Source: Rhodopseudomonas pentothenatexigens (GTDB lineage: Bacteria; Pseudomonadota; Alphaproteobacteria; Rhizobiales; Xanthobacteraceae). Taken from it: a stretch of DNA of 64,000 nt. Of this stretch, positions 17,947 through 26,163 are shown one piece after another. The position numbers and the translations under genes were made by a program. Numbering within the stretch: position 1 is the stretch's first letter; each line of letters opens with the position of its first letter. The notes below the pieces were generated by a model. It was given only the letters and a program-made list of their open reading frames with translations. It searched no databases and was not told the origin of the DNA. Where the stretch lies: contig NZ_UFQQ01000014.1 of the NCBI RefSeq assembly GCF_900218015.1, forward strand, positions 62,001-126,000. Direction: 5' to 3'.

Positions 17947-19164
17947 ATGCAGCGTAACCCGACCGCGATGATCGATCATCTCAATCCGCCGACCGGCAAG
18001 ATGGCGGACAATGTCGTCGGCTTTGCGCGGGCGCTGCGGGCGGCGGGGGTGCCGGTCGGGCCGGGCGCGGTGATCGACGCGCTGGATGCGCTGCAGCTGA
18101 TCGAGATCGGCCATCGCGACGATCTCTACGCCACGCTGGAGGCGATTTTCGTCAAGCGCCGCGAGCATCTGTTGATCTTCGACCAGGCGTTCGCGCTGTT
18201 CTTCCGCGCCGCCGAAGATTGGCAGCACATGCTGGATTCGATCCCGCTGCCGGACGCCGCCAAGAAGAAGCCGCCGCCGGCCTCGCGCCGGGTGCAGGAG
18301 GCGATGGCGCCCGCCGCGACGCGCGACATGCCCTCGGCCGAGGAGCAGGAATTGCGTCTCGCCGTCTCCGACAAGGAGATCCTGCAGAAGAAGGATTTTG
18401 CGCAGATGAGCGCGGCGGAGATTGCGGAGGTGACCCGCGCGATCGAGCGGATGCGGCTGCCGCAGGCCGAACTGCGAACCCGGAGAGTGAGGCCGGATCG
18501 TCGCGGCCTGAAGCTCGACCTGCGCCGCACCTTGCGCGCGTCGTTGCGGACCGGCGGCGAGGTCGTCGACATCAGGAAGCTCGGGCTGATCGACAAGCCG
18601 GCGCCGATCGTGGCGCTGCTCGATATCTCCGGCTCGATGAGCGAGTACACAAGGCTGTTCCTGCACTTCCTCCACGCCATCACCGACGATCGCAAGCGGG
18701 TCTCGACCTTCCTGTTCGGCACGCGGCTGACAAACGTCACTCGCGCGCTGCGCCAGCGCGATCCAGACGAGGCGTTGGCGAGCTGCACCTCCTCGGTCGA
18801 GGACTGGGCCGGCGGCACGCGGATCGCGACCTCGCTGCACAGCTTCAACAAACTTTGGGCGCGGCGGGTGCTCGGCCAGGGCGCGATCGTGCTCTTGATT
18901 TCCGACGGGCTGGAGCGCGAAAGCGACGCCAAGCTGGCGTTCGAGATGGACCGGCTGCATCGCTCCTGCCGGCGGCTGATCTGGCTCAATCCGCTGCTGC
19001 GCTACGACGGTTTCGAGCCGCGCGCCCAGGGCATCAAAATGATGATACCTCACGTTGACGAATTCCGTCCGGTGCATAATCTGACCTCGATGCACACGCT
19101 GATCGCGGCGCTGTCGTCGGCACCGCCGCCGCACCATTTCAGTACGATCCGATCCGTCGCCTGA
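17947..19164 (+). CDS. coxE: VWA domain protein CoxE
   Basis: A 405-residue protein of the CoxE family. An N-terminal helical region (VVGFARALRAAGVPVGPGAVIDAL) is followed by a von Willebrand factor A domain whose metal-ion-dependent adhesion site Asp-x-Ser-x-Ser is at 226-230 (LLDISGSMS). A further DGLERES acidic turn closes the fold. It is the usual partner of MoxR-type ATPases and is required with CoxD for cofactor maturation. ATG at 17968 (MIDHLNPP) is an alternative start. Transcription from coxD must cross the repeat cluster. Confidence 0.9.
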   Translation: MQRNPTAMIDHLNPPTGKMADNVVGFARALRAAGVPVGPGAVIDALDALQLIEIGHRDDLYATLEAIFVKRREHLLIFDQAFALFFRAAEDWQHMLDSIPLPDAAKKKPPPASRRVQEAMAPAATRDMPSAEEQELRLAVSDKEILQKKDFAQMSAAEIAEVTRAIERMRLPQAELRTRRVRPDRRGLKLDLRRTLRASLRTGGEVVDIRKLGLIDKPAPIVALLDISGSMSEYTRLFLHFLHAITDDRKRVSTFLFGTRLTNVTRALRQRDPDEALASCTSSVEDWAGGTRIATSLHSFNKLWARRVLGQGAIVLLISDGLERESDAKLAFEMDRLHRSCRRLIWLNPLLRYDGFEPRAQGIKMMIPHVDEFRPVHNLTSMHTLIAALSSAPPPHHFSTIRSVA

Positions 19165-19199
19165 CCGGCGGCAGCAGCCACGCAAGAGGAGACGCCTCC

Positions 19200-19526
19200 A
19201 TGCAGCTTGATCGCGACGAAGACATCCTGCGGGCCGCCGAAGCCTGGCGCAAAGCCGGCCGCGGCGTGGCGCTCGCCACCGTTGTCGAAACCTGGGGATC
19301 GGCGCCGCGTCCCGCCGGCTCCAGCCTGGTGATCAACGACGAGGGCACTTTTCTCGGCTCGGTGTCCGGCGGCTGCGTCGAAGGCGCGGTCGTCACCGAA
19401 GCGCTCGACGTGATCGACAGCGGCACGCCGAAGCTGCTGGAATTCGGCGTCGCCGACGAGACCGCCTGGAAGGTCGGGCTGAGCTGCGGCGGCACCATCC
19501 GGGTGTTCGTCGAGAAGGTCGATTAG
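19200..19526 (+). CDS. XdhC/CoxI domain protein, N-terminal half (CoxF-like)
   Basis: A 108-residue protein equal to the N-terminal XdhC/CoxI domain: VALATVVETWGSAPRPAGSSLVI, then FLGSVSGGCVEGAVV and VGLSCGGTIRVFVE. The conserved cysteines in SGGCVEG and LSCGGTI are those thought to bind molybdenum cofactor in XdhC. In CoxF/XdhC this domain is normally fused to a Rossmann domain; here the second half is the next gene, 87 bases on, so the pair probably acts as two subunits in inserting or sulfurating the cofactor. Confidence 0.85.
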   Translation: MQLDRDEDILRAAEAWRKAGRGVALATVVETWGSAPRPAGSSLVINDEGTFLGSVSGGCVEGAVVTEALDVIDSGTPKLLEFGVADETAWKVGLSCGGTIRVFVEKVD

Positions 19527-19613
19527 TTCGCCATGAAATTGGGAGTTTCACTTCCAGGGCCGTTGTCTTCGGCTCGGTTCTGATGTGCGATTTAGGCAAG
19601 TGGGGCGTAGCCT

Positions 19614-20315
19614 GTGAAGTTCGAGATCCTGCAGCAACTCAACGCCGAGCGCGCCGCGCGGCGGCCGGCGATCGTGGTCACCGACACTGCCACCGGCGCA
19701 CAGCGGCTGGTCAAGGCCGCCGAGATCGCCGCCGATCCGCTTGCCGCCGAACTCGACAAGCAGCTCCGCATGGGCAAGAGCGCGAGCATCGAGGCGGGTG
19801 GCAAGAAACTGTTCCTCAACGTCCATGCGCCGACCGCCAAGCTGGTGATCGTCGGCGCTGTGCATATCAGCCAGGCGCTGGCGCCGCTGGCGCGCTCGCT
19901 CGGCTACGACGTCACCGTGGTGGATCCGCGCACCGCGTTCGCCAGCCCGGAGCGCTTTCCCGACGTGCCGCTGATCGCCGAATGGCCGGACGTCGCACTG
20001 CCGCCGCTAAACATCGATCACTACACCGCGTTCGTGGCGCTGACGCACGATCCGAAGATCGACGATCCGGCGCTGCTGCACGCCTTCGCACGCGACTGTT
20101 TCTACATCGGCGCGCTCGGCTCGAAGAAGACCCACGCCAAGCGGCTGGAGCGGCTGAAGCAGCAGGGCGCCTCCGACGCCGACGTCGGCCGGATTCATGC
20201 GCCGATCGGTCTCGCGATCGGCGCGGTGTCGCCATCGGAGATCGCGGTGTCGATCATGGCGGAAATCACCGCGACGCTGCGGCTGCCGGCGTCGTCCAAG
20301 GCGGCTGCGGCATGA
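19614..20315 (+). CDS. XdhC family protein, Rossmann C-terminal half
   Basis: A 233-residue protein whose C-terminal part (about 80-225) is the XdhC Rossmann domain: KLVIVGAVHISQALAPLARSLGYDVTVVDPR, THDPKIDDPAL, and GALGSKKTHAKRLERL. The family binds NAD-like nucleotide and the molybdenum cofactor. Its first 75 residues resemble a worn-down XdhC N-terminal domain without the cysteines. It starts with GTG and ends in an ATGA overlap with the next gene. Confidence 0.85.
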   Translation: MKFEILQQLNAERAARRPAIVVTDTATGAQRLVKAAEIAADPLAAELDKQLRMGKSASIEAGGKKLFLNVHAPTAKLVIVGAVHISQALAPLARSLGYDVTVVDPRTAFASPERFPDVPLIAEWPDVALPPLNIDHYTAFVALTHDPKIDDPALLHAFARDCFYIGALGSKKTHAKRLERLKQQGASDADVGRIHAPIGLAIGAVSPSEIAVSIMAEITATLRLPASSKAAAA

Positions 20316-21913
20316 AGTTCGGCCCGCGGCGTCCGGCGGATGCGATCGGCGGCGTCACCGTGCATTCGCTGCGGCAGAACGATCTGCTGCTGAAGAAGGG
20401 CACCACGATCGGTCCGGCCGAAGTCGCGGCGCTGCAGCAGGCAGGCATCGCCGAAATCGTGGTGGTGCAGCTCGAACCCGGCGACGTCTCGGAGGATGTC
20501 GCGGCGGCGAATGTGGCCGGCGCGGTTGCCGGCGACGGCGTCAATGTCGAGCGCGCCTTCACCGGCCGTGCCAATCTGTTCGCGGCGCGGACCGGGGTGC
20601 TGGTGATCGATCGCGCCGCAGTCGATCGCATCAATGCGGTCGACGAAGCGATTACGTTGGCGACGCTGCCGGCGTTCAAGCCGGTGGTCGAGGGCGAGAT
20701 GGTCGCCACCGTCAAGTTGATCCCGTTCGGCGTCGAGGGCCGGCTGCGCGACGCCGCGGTGGCGGCCGCACAAGGCAGCGCACTACGCGTGGCGCCTTAC
20801 GTGATCCAGCGCGTCGGTGTGGTGTCGACGCTGCTTCCGGGCCTCGCCCCGAAGGTGATCGAGAAGACGCTCCGTGTCACGGCCGAACGGCTGGCGCCGG
20901 CCGGCGCCGAGATCATCGCCGATCGGCGCGTCGCGCACGAGGAGGCCGCGCTGTCGGCCGCGATCAAGGAACTACTTGGGCTCGGCGCCGAGATGGTGAT
21001 CGTGTTCGGCGCCTCGGCGATCGCCGACCGCCGCGACGTCATCCCGGCGGCGATCGGTGCGGTCGGCGGCAGCATCGCGCATTTCGGCATGCCGGTGGAT
21101 CCGGGCAATCTGCTGCTGGTCGGCTCGGTCTCCGGCGTGCCGGTGCTGGGCGCGCCGGGCTGCGCGCGGTCGCCGGTCGAGAACGGCTTCGACTGGGTGC
21201 TGATGCGGCTGCTTGCCGGACTGAGCGTCACCCGTGCCGACATCACCGCAATGGGGGTCGGCGGTCTGTTGATGGAAATCGTGACCCGGCCGCAGCCGCG
21301 CGTGCCGGTCGCCGAGAGCGGCCGCAACGTCGCGGCGATCGTGCTGGCCGCGGGGCGCGGCACGCGGATGGGCGGGCCGAACAAGCTGCTGGCCGACCTC
21401 AACGGCAAGCCGCTGGTGCGGATCGTCGCCGAGCAGGCGCTGGCCTCGCAGGCGCGGCGTACCATCGTCGTCACCGGCCATCAGGCGGGCGAGGTCGAAG
21501 CGGCGCTGCACGGGCTCGATCTCACCTTCGTGCACAATCCGGATTTCGCCCAAGGCATCGCGTCGTCGGTGAAGGCCGGCATCGCGGCGCTGGGCGAGGA
21601 TGCCGACGGCGCGATCGTCTGTCTCGGCGACATGCCGTTGATCGACGCGGCCTTGATCGACCGGATGATCGCCGCGTTCGATCCGGATCGCGGCGCGCTG
21701 ATCGTGGTGCCGGTCGCGGAAGGGCGCCGCGGCAATCCGGTGCTGTGGTCGCGGCGGTTCTTCGCCGAACTGATGACGCTCGGCGGCGATGTCGGCGCTC
21801 GCCACCTGATCGCCAAGCACGGCGAAGCGGTGGCCGAAGTGCCGGTTGAAGGCGAGGCGGCGTTTCTCGACATCGACACCCCGCAGGCGCTCGATCAGGC
21901 GCGGCGCGGCTGA
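20312..21913 (+). CDS. Molybdopterin-binding and MobA-like nucleotidyltransferase fusion
   Basis: A 533-residue two-domain protein. Residues about 1-335 resemble a MoeA/MoaB-type molybdopterin-binding region (GAEMVIVFGASAIADRRDVIPAAI, VSGVPVLGAPGCARSPVENGFDW). From about 340 a MobA/MocA-type nucleotidyltransferase begins with AAIVLAAGRGTRMGGPNKLL, then CLGDMPLID and GRRGNPVLW. It probably makes the dinucleotide (cytosine) form of the molybdenum cofactor used by CO dehydrogenase-type enzymes. ATGA coupling to the xdhC half-gene supports a shared maturation job. The frame extends upstream to 19583, but that part overlaps the previous gene. Confidence 0.85.
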   Translation: MKFGPRRPADAIGGVTVHSLRQNDLLLKKGTTIGPAEVAALQQAGIAEIVVVQLEPGDVSEDVAAANVAGAVAGDGVNVERAFTGRANLFAARTGVLVIDRAAVDRINAVDEAITLATLPAFKPVVEGEMVATVKLIPFGVEGRLRDAAVAAAQGSALRVAPYVIQRVGVVSTLLPGLAPKVIEKTLRVTAERLAPAGAEIIADRRVAHEEAALSAAIKELLGLGAEMVIVFGASAIADRRDVIPAAIGAVGGSIAHFGMPVDPGNLLLVGSVSGVPVLGAPGCARSPVENGFDWVLMRLLAGLSVTRADITAMGVGGLLMEIVTRPQPRVPVAESGRNVAAIVLAAGRGTRMGGPNKLLADLNGKPLVRIVAEQALASQARRTIVVTGHQAGEVEAALHGLDLTFVHNPDFAQGIASSVKAGIAALGEDADGAIVCLGDMPLIDAALIDRMIAAFDPDRGALIVVPVAEGRRGNPVLWSRRFFAELMTLGGDVGARHLIAKHGEAVAEVPVEGEAAFLDIDTPQALDQARRG

Positions 21914-21924
21914 TCGACTGCGCG

Positions 21925-22755
21925 TCAGGCTCGGACCTGTAACCGCGCCGCCAGCTTCGCTGCGGCCTTGGCCCCGGTGGCCTGTTTCCAGATCAGCGAG
22001 ACGTCGCGTTGCAGCGTCAGTCCGCCGACATCGAGTGCTCGCACGTTCGCGTCGCCCCAGCTTGCCGGGGCCAGCGTGCAGCCGAGCCCCGCGGCGACCA
22101 GCGCGGCGGCGGTGGATTCCTGCCGTGTCTTGGCGACGATGCGAAACCGCACGCCCGCAGTGCTGAGCAGCCGGCGGCCGGTGCCGACGCGTTCGCAACC
22201 CTGCCGCAGCACGAAAGGCTGACCGTTCAATTCGGCGAGCGCCACGGTCCGGCGGCCAGACCACGGATGATCGGGTCCGACGAACAGCTGGAACGGCTCG
22301 CTGAGGAGCAGCTTGCGGTGCAGATTGCGATGAGGTGCGATCGAGAGCGCCAGATCGAGCCCGCCGCTCGCCACCAGCTTCTCGAGCTCGTCGGCCGGCG
22401 CTTCGATCAGTTCGATCACACCGTCGTCGGCGGGCAGCAGCTTCGGCAGCCAATCAGCAGCGATGCTCGGCAGGACGCCGAGCTTCAGTCGCGCCGGTGC
22501 CGGGCTGGTCAGTTCGCGCTTGGCCTCCGCCAGCGTCTGCAAAGCCGTGCGCACCTTGGCTTCGAGCCGCTTGGCGCTCGGCAGCGCGCGGATGCCGCGG
22601 CCGTCGGGCGCGAACAGCGGTGCGCCGAATTCGCGCTCCAGTCCCTTCAGCGCCTGCGACAGCGTCGGCTGGGTGATGCCGAGCTCACCGGCGGCGCGCG
22701 ACACCGAACCCGCCTGCATCACGGCGAGGAAATAGCGCAGGTGCTGCACATTCAT
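21925..22755 (-). CDS. LysR family transcriptional regulator
   Basis: A 276-residue regulator with the LysR helix-turn-helix at about 3-60 (MNVQHLRYFLAVMQAGSVSRAAGELGITQPTLSQALKGLE...). A substrate-binding domain follows. It is divergent from the enoyl-CoA hydratase gene, so that gene is the likely target. A short inverted repeat ATTGGA-AAA-TCCAAT (22754-22768) overlaps its own start. TTG at 22767 is a possible earlier start. Effector unknown. It overlaps no cox gene and is convergent with the fusion gene, ending 12 bases from it. Confidence 0.88.
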   Translation of the reverse strand: MNVQHLRYFLAVMQAGSVSRAAGELGITQPTLSQALKGLEREFGAPLFAPDGRGIRALPSAKRLEAKVRTALQTLAEAKRELTSPAPARLKLGVLPSIAADWLPKLLPADDGVIELIEAPADELEKLVASGGLDLALSIAPHRNLHRKLLLSEPFQLFVGPDHPWSGRRTVALAELNGQPFVLRQGCERVGTGRRLLSTAGVRFRIVAKTRQESTAAALVAAGLGCTLAPASWGDANVRALDVGGLTLQRDVSLIWKQATGAKAAAKLAARLQVRA

Positions 22756-22853
22756 TGGAAAATCCAATCAATCTTCATGACCGATCGATTTTACCAACTA
22801 ACCCGGCGTTGGCTAGATTTGTCGGCGACACGACAGGAACCAGGAGAACCGGT

Positions 22854-23606
22854 GTGGGGGTGGAGATCGAACGCAACGACGCCGTCGGCGTCGTCACGCT
22901 GAATCGGCCGGAGGCGCGCAACGCTCTGTCGCGGCCAATGATCGCCGATCTGGCCGCGGCGCTGGAGACGCTGGAGCGCGACGCGGCGGTCGCGTCGATC
23001 GTGCTCACCGGGCGCGAGGTGTTCTGCGCTGGCGCCGACATCGCCGACATGCACGGCATCGATCTGGCGACGGCGCTCGCCGAGGATTTTTCCGGCTGCT
23101 GCGACCGTCTGGCGTCGTGCACCAAGCCGCTGATCGCGGCGGTCGAAGCCTACGCGATCGGCGGCGGCTGCGAGCTGATCGAGATGTGCGATCTGGTGAT
23201 CGCCGGCGCCGGCGCCAGATTCGGCCATCCCGAGATCGCGCTCGGTACGTTGTCGGGCGGTGGCGGCACGCAAAGGCTGGCCCGCGCGGTCGGCCGCGCC
23301 CGCGCGATGGATCTGGTGCTCACCGGCCGGCTGATTTCCGCGGCCGAAGCGGAGCGGATCGGGCTGATCAGCCGGGTGGTCGAGGATGGCACGGCCCGCG
23401 CCGCCGCATGCGAGGCTGCGGCGCAAATCGCGGCGCATCCGATCCATGCGGTGCGATTCGCCAAACAGGCGGTCGATCGCGCCGTATCGGTCGGGCTCGC
23501 CGACGGGTTGGCGCTGGAGCGGCGGCTGTTTCACCTCAGCTTCGCCGTTGGCGAGCTCGAACCGCGGCTCGCGCAGTTTCTGGCCCGCCGCGGTTCGGCG
23601 CGGTGA
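22854..23606 (+). CDS. Enoyl-CoA hydratase/isomerase family protein
   Basis: A 250-residue crotonase-fold protein. TLNRPEARNALSRPM at the N-terminus, the oxyanion-hole motif REVFCAGADIADMHG, and AIGGGCELIEMCDLVIAGAGARFGHPEIALGTLSGGGGTQRL are all visible. The catalytic glutamate is expected in HPEI and the second one is replaced in GTLSGGGG, so it may be an isomerase or specialised hydratase. GTG at 22854 follows AGGAG by seven bases and is preferred to a longer frame from 22755. It is probably under the divergent LysR gene. Confidence 0.85.
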   Translation: MGVEIERNDAVGVVTLNRPEARNALSRPMIADLAAALETLERDAAVASIVLTGREVFCAGADIADMHGIDLATALAEDFSGCCDRLASCTKPLIAAVEAYAIGGGCELIEMCDLVIAGAGARFGHPEIALGTLSGGGGTQRLARAVGRARAMDLVLTGRLISAAEAERIGLISRVVEDGTARAAACEAAAQIAAHPIHAVRFAKQAVDRAVSVGLADGLALERRLFHLSFAVGELEPRLAQFLARRGSAR

Positions 23607-23706
23607 TCGTGCGCGATCGGCCGATGCACGGTTTGCGGATCGTTCACCAAGTTGAAACGCCCTCACGGGTAGTTTGGAACCAGGTTGGACCTCGGGGGAG
23701 GGGACG

Positions 23707-24090
23707 TTGGGATCGCCGATTGCCGCGTGGCGCAAAGCCGCGCTGACTGCCGTCGTTTGGACGGCCTGCTTCTGTGTGCTCGAGCCGGCGCAGGCGGCCG
23801 GCGCCTTGGCGGTCGGGAAATGCGGCGCCTATGGTCAAGCCTACGACTATCCGGCCGAGGAGGCGGCGATCGCCGCCGCGCGCAAGCGCTGCAAGGGCGA
23901 ATGCACCACGCTGACGATGCGGCGTGCCTGCGCGGCGCTGTCGATCGACATGAGCAATCCGTGCGGCGCGCACGGCTACGCGGTCGAGTCGAAGATTTCT
24001 TCATCGCTCAACGCCGCGACCCGTCGCTGCTACGAATATGGCGGTAAGGAATGCGTGATCCGCGCCTGGGCCTGCGACGCCAAGGGCTGA
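23707..24090 (+). CDS. Exported DUF4189-type cysteine-rich protein
   Basis: About 127 residues from a TTG at 23707 that follows a GGGGGAGGGG box. The signal peptide (WRKAALTAVVWTACFCVLEPAQA) is followed by a DUF4189-like domain: AYDYPAEEAAIAAARKRCKGECTTLT, ACAALSID, GYAVESKISSSLNAATRRCYEYGGKECVIRAWAC. Cysteines come in pairs that could form disulfides in the periplasm. Function unknown; proteins of this type are common and small in alphaproteobacteria. Confidence 0.7.
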   Translation: MGSPIAAWRKAALTAVVWTACFCVLEPAQAAGALAVGKCGAYGQAYDYPAEEAAIAAARKRCKGECTTLTMRRACAALSIDMSNPCGAHGYAVESKISSSLNAATRRCYEYGGKECVIRAWACDAKG

Positions 24091-24152
24091 GCGATCCGGT
24101 CCTGAGATGATCGTGAGCTGACAGCTGCTGCAGGCCGCGCTATCAGCACGGC

Positions 24153-24563
24153 ATGCAGTTCGACACCAAGATTGCGCTCGTGATCCGCATCGATCTCGAA
24201 GCTTGGCAAAAGCTCAACGTCGCGGCGTTTCTCACGTCTGGAATCGCTGCGGCATTTCCGGAATGCATCGGTGACGCCTACGAGGACGGCAGCGGCACGC
24301 CCTATCATCCGCTGATCGGACAGCCGATCCTGGTGTACGGAACCGACGGCCCGGGGCTGTCACGCGCGCTGGAGCGCGCTCTCGCCCGCAACGTCAAGCC
24401 GGCGATCTATACCGAGGCGATGTTCAAGACCACACACGACGCCGCCAATCGCGAGGCAGTCAAAGCCGTCGCGCGCGCCGATCTGCCGCTGGTCGGCCTC
24501 GCCGTCCGGGCCGATCGCAAGGTGGTCGACAAGATCCTCGACGGCCTCAAGTTCCACGCCTGA
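24153..24563 (+). CDS. DUF2000 family protein
   Basis: A 136-residue cytoplasmic protein resembling DUF2000, a peptidyl-tRNA-hydrolase-2-like alpha/beta fold: KIALVIRIDLEAWQKLNVAAFLTSGIAA, YHPLIGQPILVYGTDG, IYTEAMFKTTHDAANREAV and LVGLAVRADRKVVDKILDGLKFH. No enzymatic role is established for the family. It stands alone with a small membrane protein gene convergent to it nine bases away. Confidence 0.75.
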   Translation: MQFDTKIALVIRIDLEAWQKLNVAAFLTSGIAAAFPECIGDAYEDGSGTPYHPLIGQPILVYGTDGPGLSRALERALARNVKPAIYTEAMFKTTHDAANREAVKAVARADLPLVGLAVRADRKVVDKILDGLKFHA

Positions 24564-24571
24564 CTCGGGCG

Positions 24572-24748
24572 CTATTCCGGCATCGGCCGTACGCCTTCCT
24601 TGACGTCCTCGGCGCGATAATTCTCCTTGGTGACCCGTTCGGTGGTGCGCTTCTCGGCCGCGCTGCGGGTCCGGTTCCGCATCAGCGCGTAGGCGATCGC
24701 GATGCCGAGTACGATAATTCCGATTCCCCACAGCCATTCGGTGGACAT
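24572..24748 (-). CDS. 58-residue single-pass membrane protein
   Basis: A short frame with an ATG at 24748, an AGGGAGAG box seven bases before it and a TAG stop. The product begins MSTEWLWGIGIIVLGIAIAY, one membrane helix, and continues with a charged cytoplasmic tail (NRTRSAAEKRTTERV, NYRAEDVKEGVRPMPE). Codon use is normal for this genome. It is not recognised as a named family. It may serve as a small stress or membrane regulator, but nothing here shows this. Confidence 0.6.
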   Translation of the reverse strand: MSTEWLWGIGIIVLGIAIAYALMRNRTRSAAEKRTTERVTKENYRAEDVKEGVRPMPE

Positions 24749-24869
24749 GTGTGCTCTCCCTGGATGTTCTGTGAGGACAATCCCAATTGCTGTCAGGCGT
24801 TCCCGATCGTTCGCCTCGTCGGGCGCGGTTTAGCCGGGCGTTAGGCATCGCGCGCGGAAACCGCGGGGC

Positions 24870-26090
24870 GTGGAGCGACATCAACGCGGCGTAAGCCGCT
24901 CAGGGCGCAATGAGGGATACGGCGACTCCGCCGAATCCACGGACGCGAGCGTGACCAACCAGTTTCCCATTTTCCATGACCGCCGGACCTCCGACACGCC
25001 GGCGACCGCACATCCGATGCGCGGCGCCGGTGCTCGGCGGCGATTTCTGATCGGGACACTGCTGGTCAACCTTGCCGCGCTTTCCATCGATTTCGCGGTG
25101 CTCGATGCGCCGCATCTGGCGTTTGCGGTGGGGCTGCGGCTGCTGCTGGTCACGCCGCTGGTGCTGCTCGCGCTCGTGCTGAACCGGCGTCCGGACGACC
25201 GCGCCATGCAATCGGCTGTGCAGGCCACGGCCGTGGTGGCGTTCGCGCTGTCGGTGACGGCGATCGGCCAGTTCGCGCCGGAGCCGTTCGCAGGACGCTA
25301 CATGATGGCGGCGCTGTTCGTCGTCTTCGCCGGTGCGCTGGTCTCAGCGCTGTCCTGGCCGGCCACCAAGATCATGACCGTCACCGCCACGGTGTTGTAC
25401 ATCGTGATCACCATCTCCGGCCTGCGCTGGCCACCGGCGTGGACCAACATCGATCTGGTCGGGCTGTCTCTCATCACCTGCGTGATCGCGCTGCGCGCCC
25501 GCAAACGCAAAGATACCCAGATCGCCGAATTGGAGGCGATCCGCCGCAGCGATGCGCAGCTCAAGCGCGATCTGCGCCAGGCCAATGCCGCGCTGGAGCG
25601 GCTGTCGGCCACCGACCCGCTGACCGGCGCGTTCAACCGGCGCTATCTCGACGACCTGATCGAGCAGGAGGCTGCCTCGATCGTGCCGTCGCTCGGCCAA
25701 GGCGTGCTGATGATCGATGTCGATCACTTCAAGCTGTTCAATGATTACGGCGGCCACGCCGCGGGCGATCGCTGCCTGCGGCGGATCGTCGCCGCGATCC
25801 GCCGCAACCTGCGCGCCTGCGACGTCCTGGTGCGCTACGGCGGCGAAGAGTTTGCCGTGGTGCTGCCCGGGCTCGACGACGCCGAATTGTACGAGACCGC
25901 CGAACGGCTGTGCCGGGCGGTCAGCGCGCTGAAGATCCCGCATCCCGGCCTCGGCGAAGCCGGCATCGTCACCATCAGTGTCGGTATCGCCCCCGCGGTG
26001 CCTGCCGAGACGTTGGCCGATGCGATCCAGCGCGCCGACCAGTCGCTGTATCGCGCCAAGCGCGGTGGCCGAAACCGGGTCAGCGCCTGA
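24870..26090 (+). CDS. Membrane-bound diguanylate cyclase (GGDEF)
   Basis: Up to 406 residues. A membrane sensor part with about six helices (from RRFLIGTLLVNLAALSIDF on) is joined by a short coiled coil to a GGDEF domain: TDPLTGAFNRRYLD, MIDVDHFKLFNDYGG, and the active-site GGEEF. The inhibitory I-site RACD lies exactly five residues before GGEEF, so product feedback is expected. It should make cyclic-di-GMP. The start is uncertain: GTG at 24870 or 24951, or ATG at 25017, which puts a charged leader directly before helix 1. Confidence 0.85.
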   Translation: MERHQRGVSRSGRNEGYGDSAESTDASVTNQFPIFHDRRTSDTPATAHPMRGAGARRRFLIGTLLVNLAALSIDFAVLDAPHLAFAVGLRLLLVTPLVLLALVLNRRPDDRAMQSAVQATAVVAFALSVTAIGQFAPEPFAGRYMMAALFVVFAGALVSALSWPATKIMTVTATVLYIVITISGLRWPPAWTNIDLVGLSLITCVIALRARKRKDTQIAELEAIRRSDAQLKRDLRQANAALERLSATDPLTGAFNRRYLDDLIEQEAASIVPSLGQGVLMIDVDHFKLFNDYGGHAAGDRCLRRIVAAIRRNLRACDVLVRYGGEEFAVVLPGLDDAELYETAERLCRAVSALKIPHPGLGEAGIVTISVGIAPAVPAETLADAIQRADQSLYRAKRGGRNRVSA

Positions 26091-26131
26091 TCATCATGTC
26101 GCCCTCCGCCGATCAGTTCCAATCCATCTTG

Positions 26132-26157
26132 ATTATGACTGACCAGTCAGTCATAAT
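26132..26157. promoter_or_regulatory. Perfect palindromic TetR operator
   Basis: ATTATGACTGAC (26132-26143) and GTCAGTCATAAT (26146-26157) are exact inverted copies with two bases between. The site ends six bases before the TetR start codon, so it overlaps the ribosome-binding region and suggests tight autoregulation of the whole exporter operon. Confidence 0.85.
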
Positions 26158-26163
26158 AGAAAT

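Noticed and set aside
22754-22768. ATTGGA-AAA-TCCAAT considered as the LysR binding site
   Set aside because: It overlaps the regulator start codon and lacks the usual T-N11-A spacing; kept only as a remark in the LysR entry.
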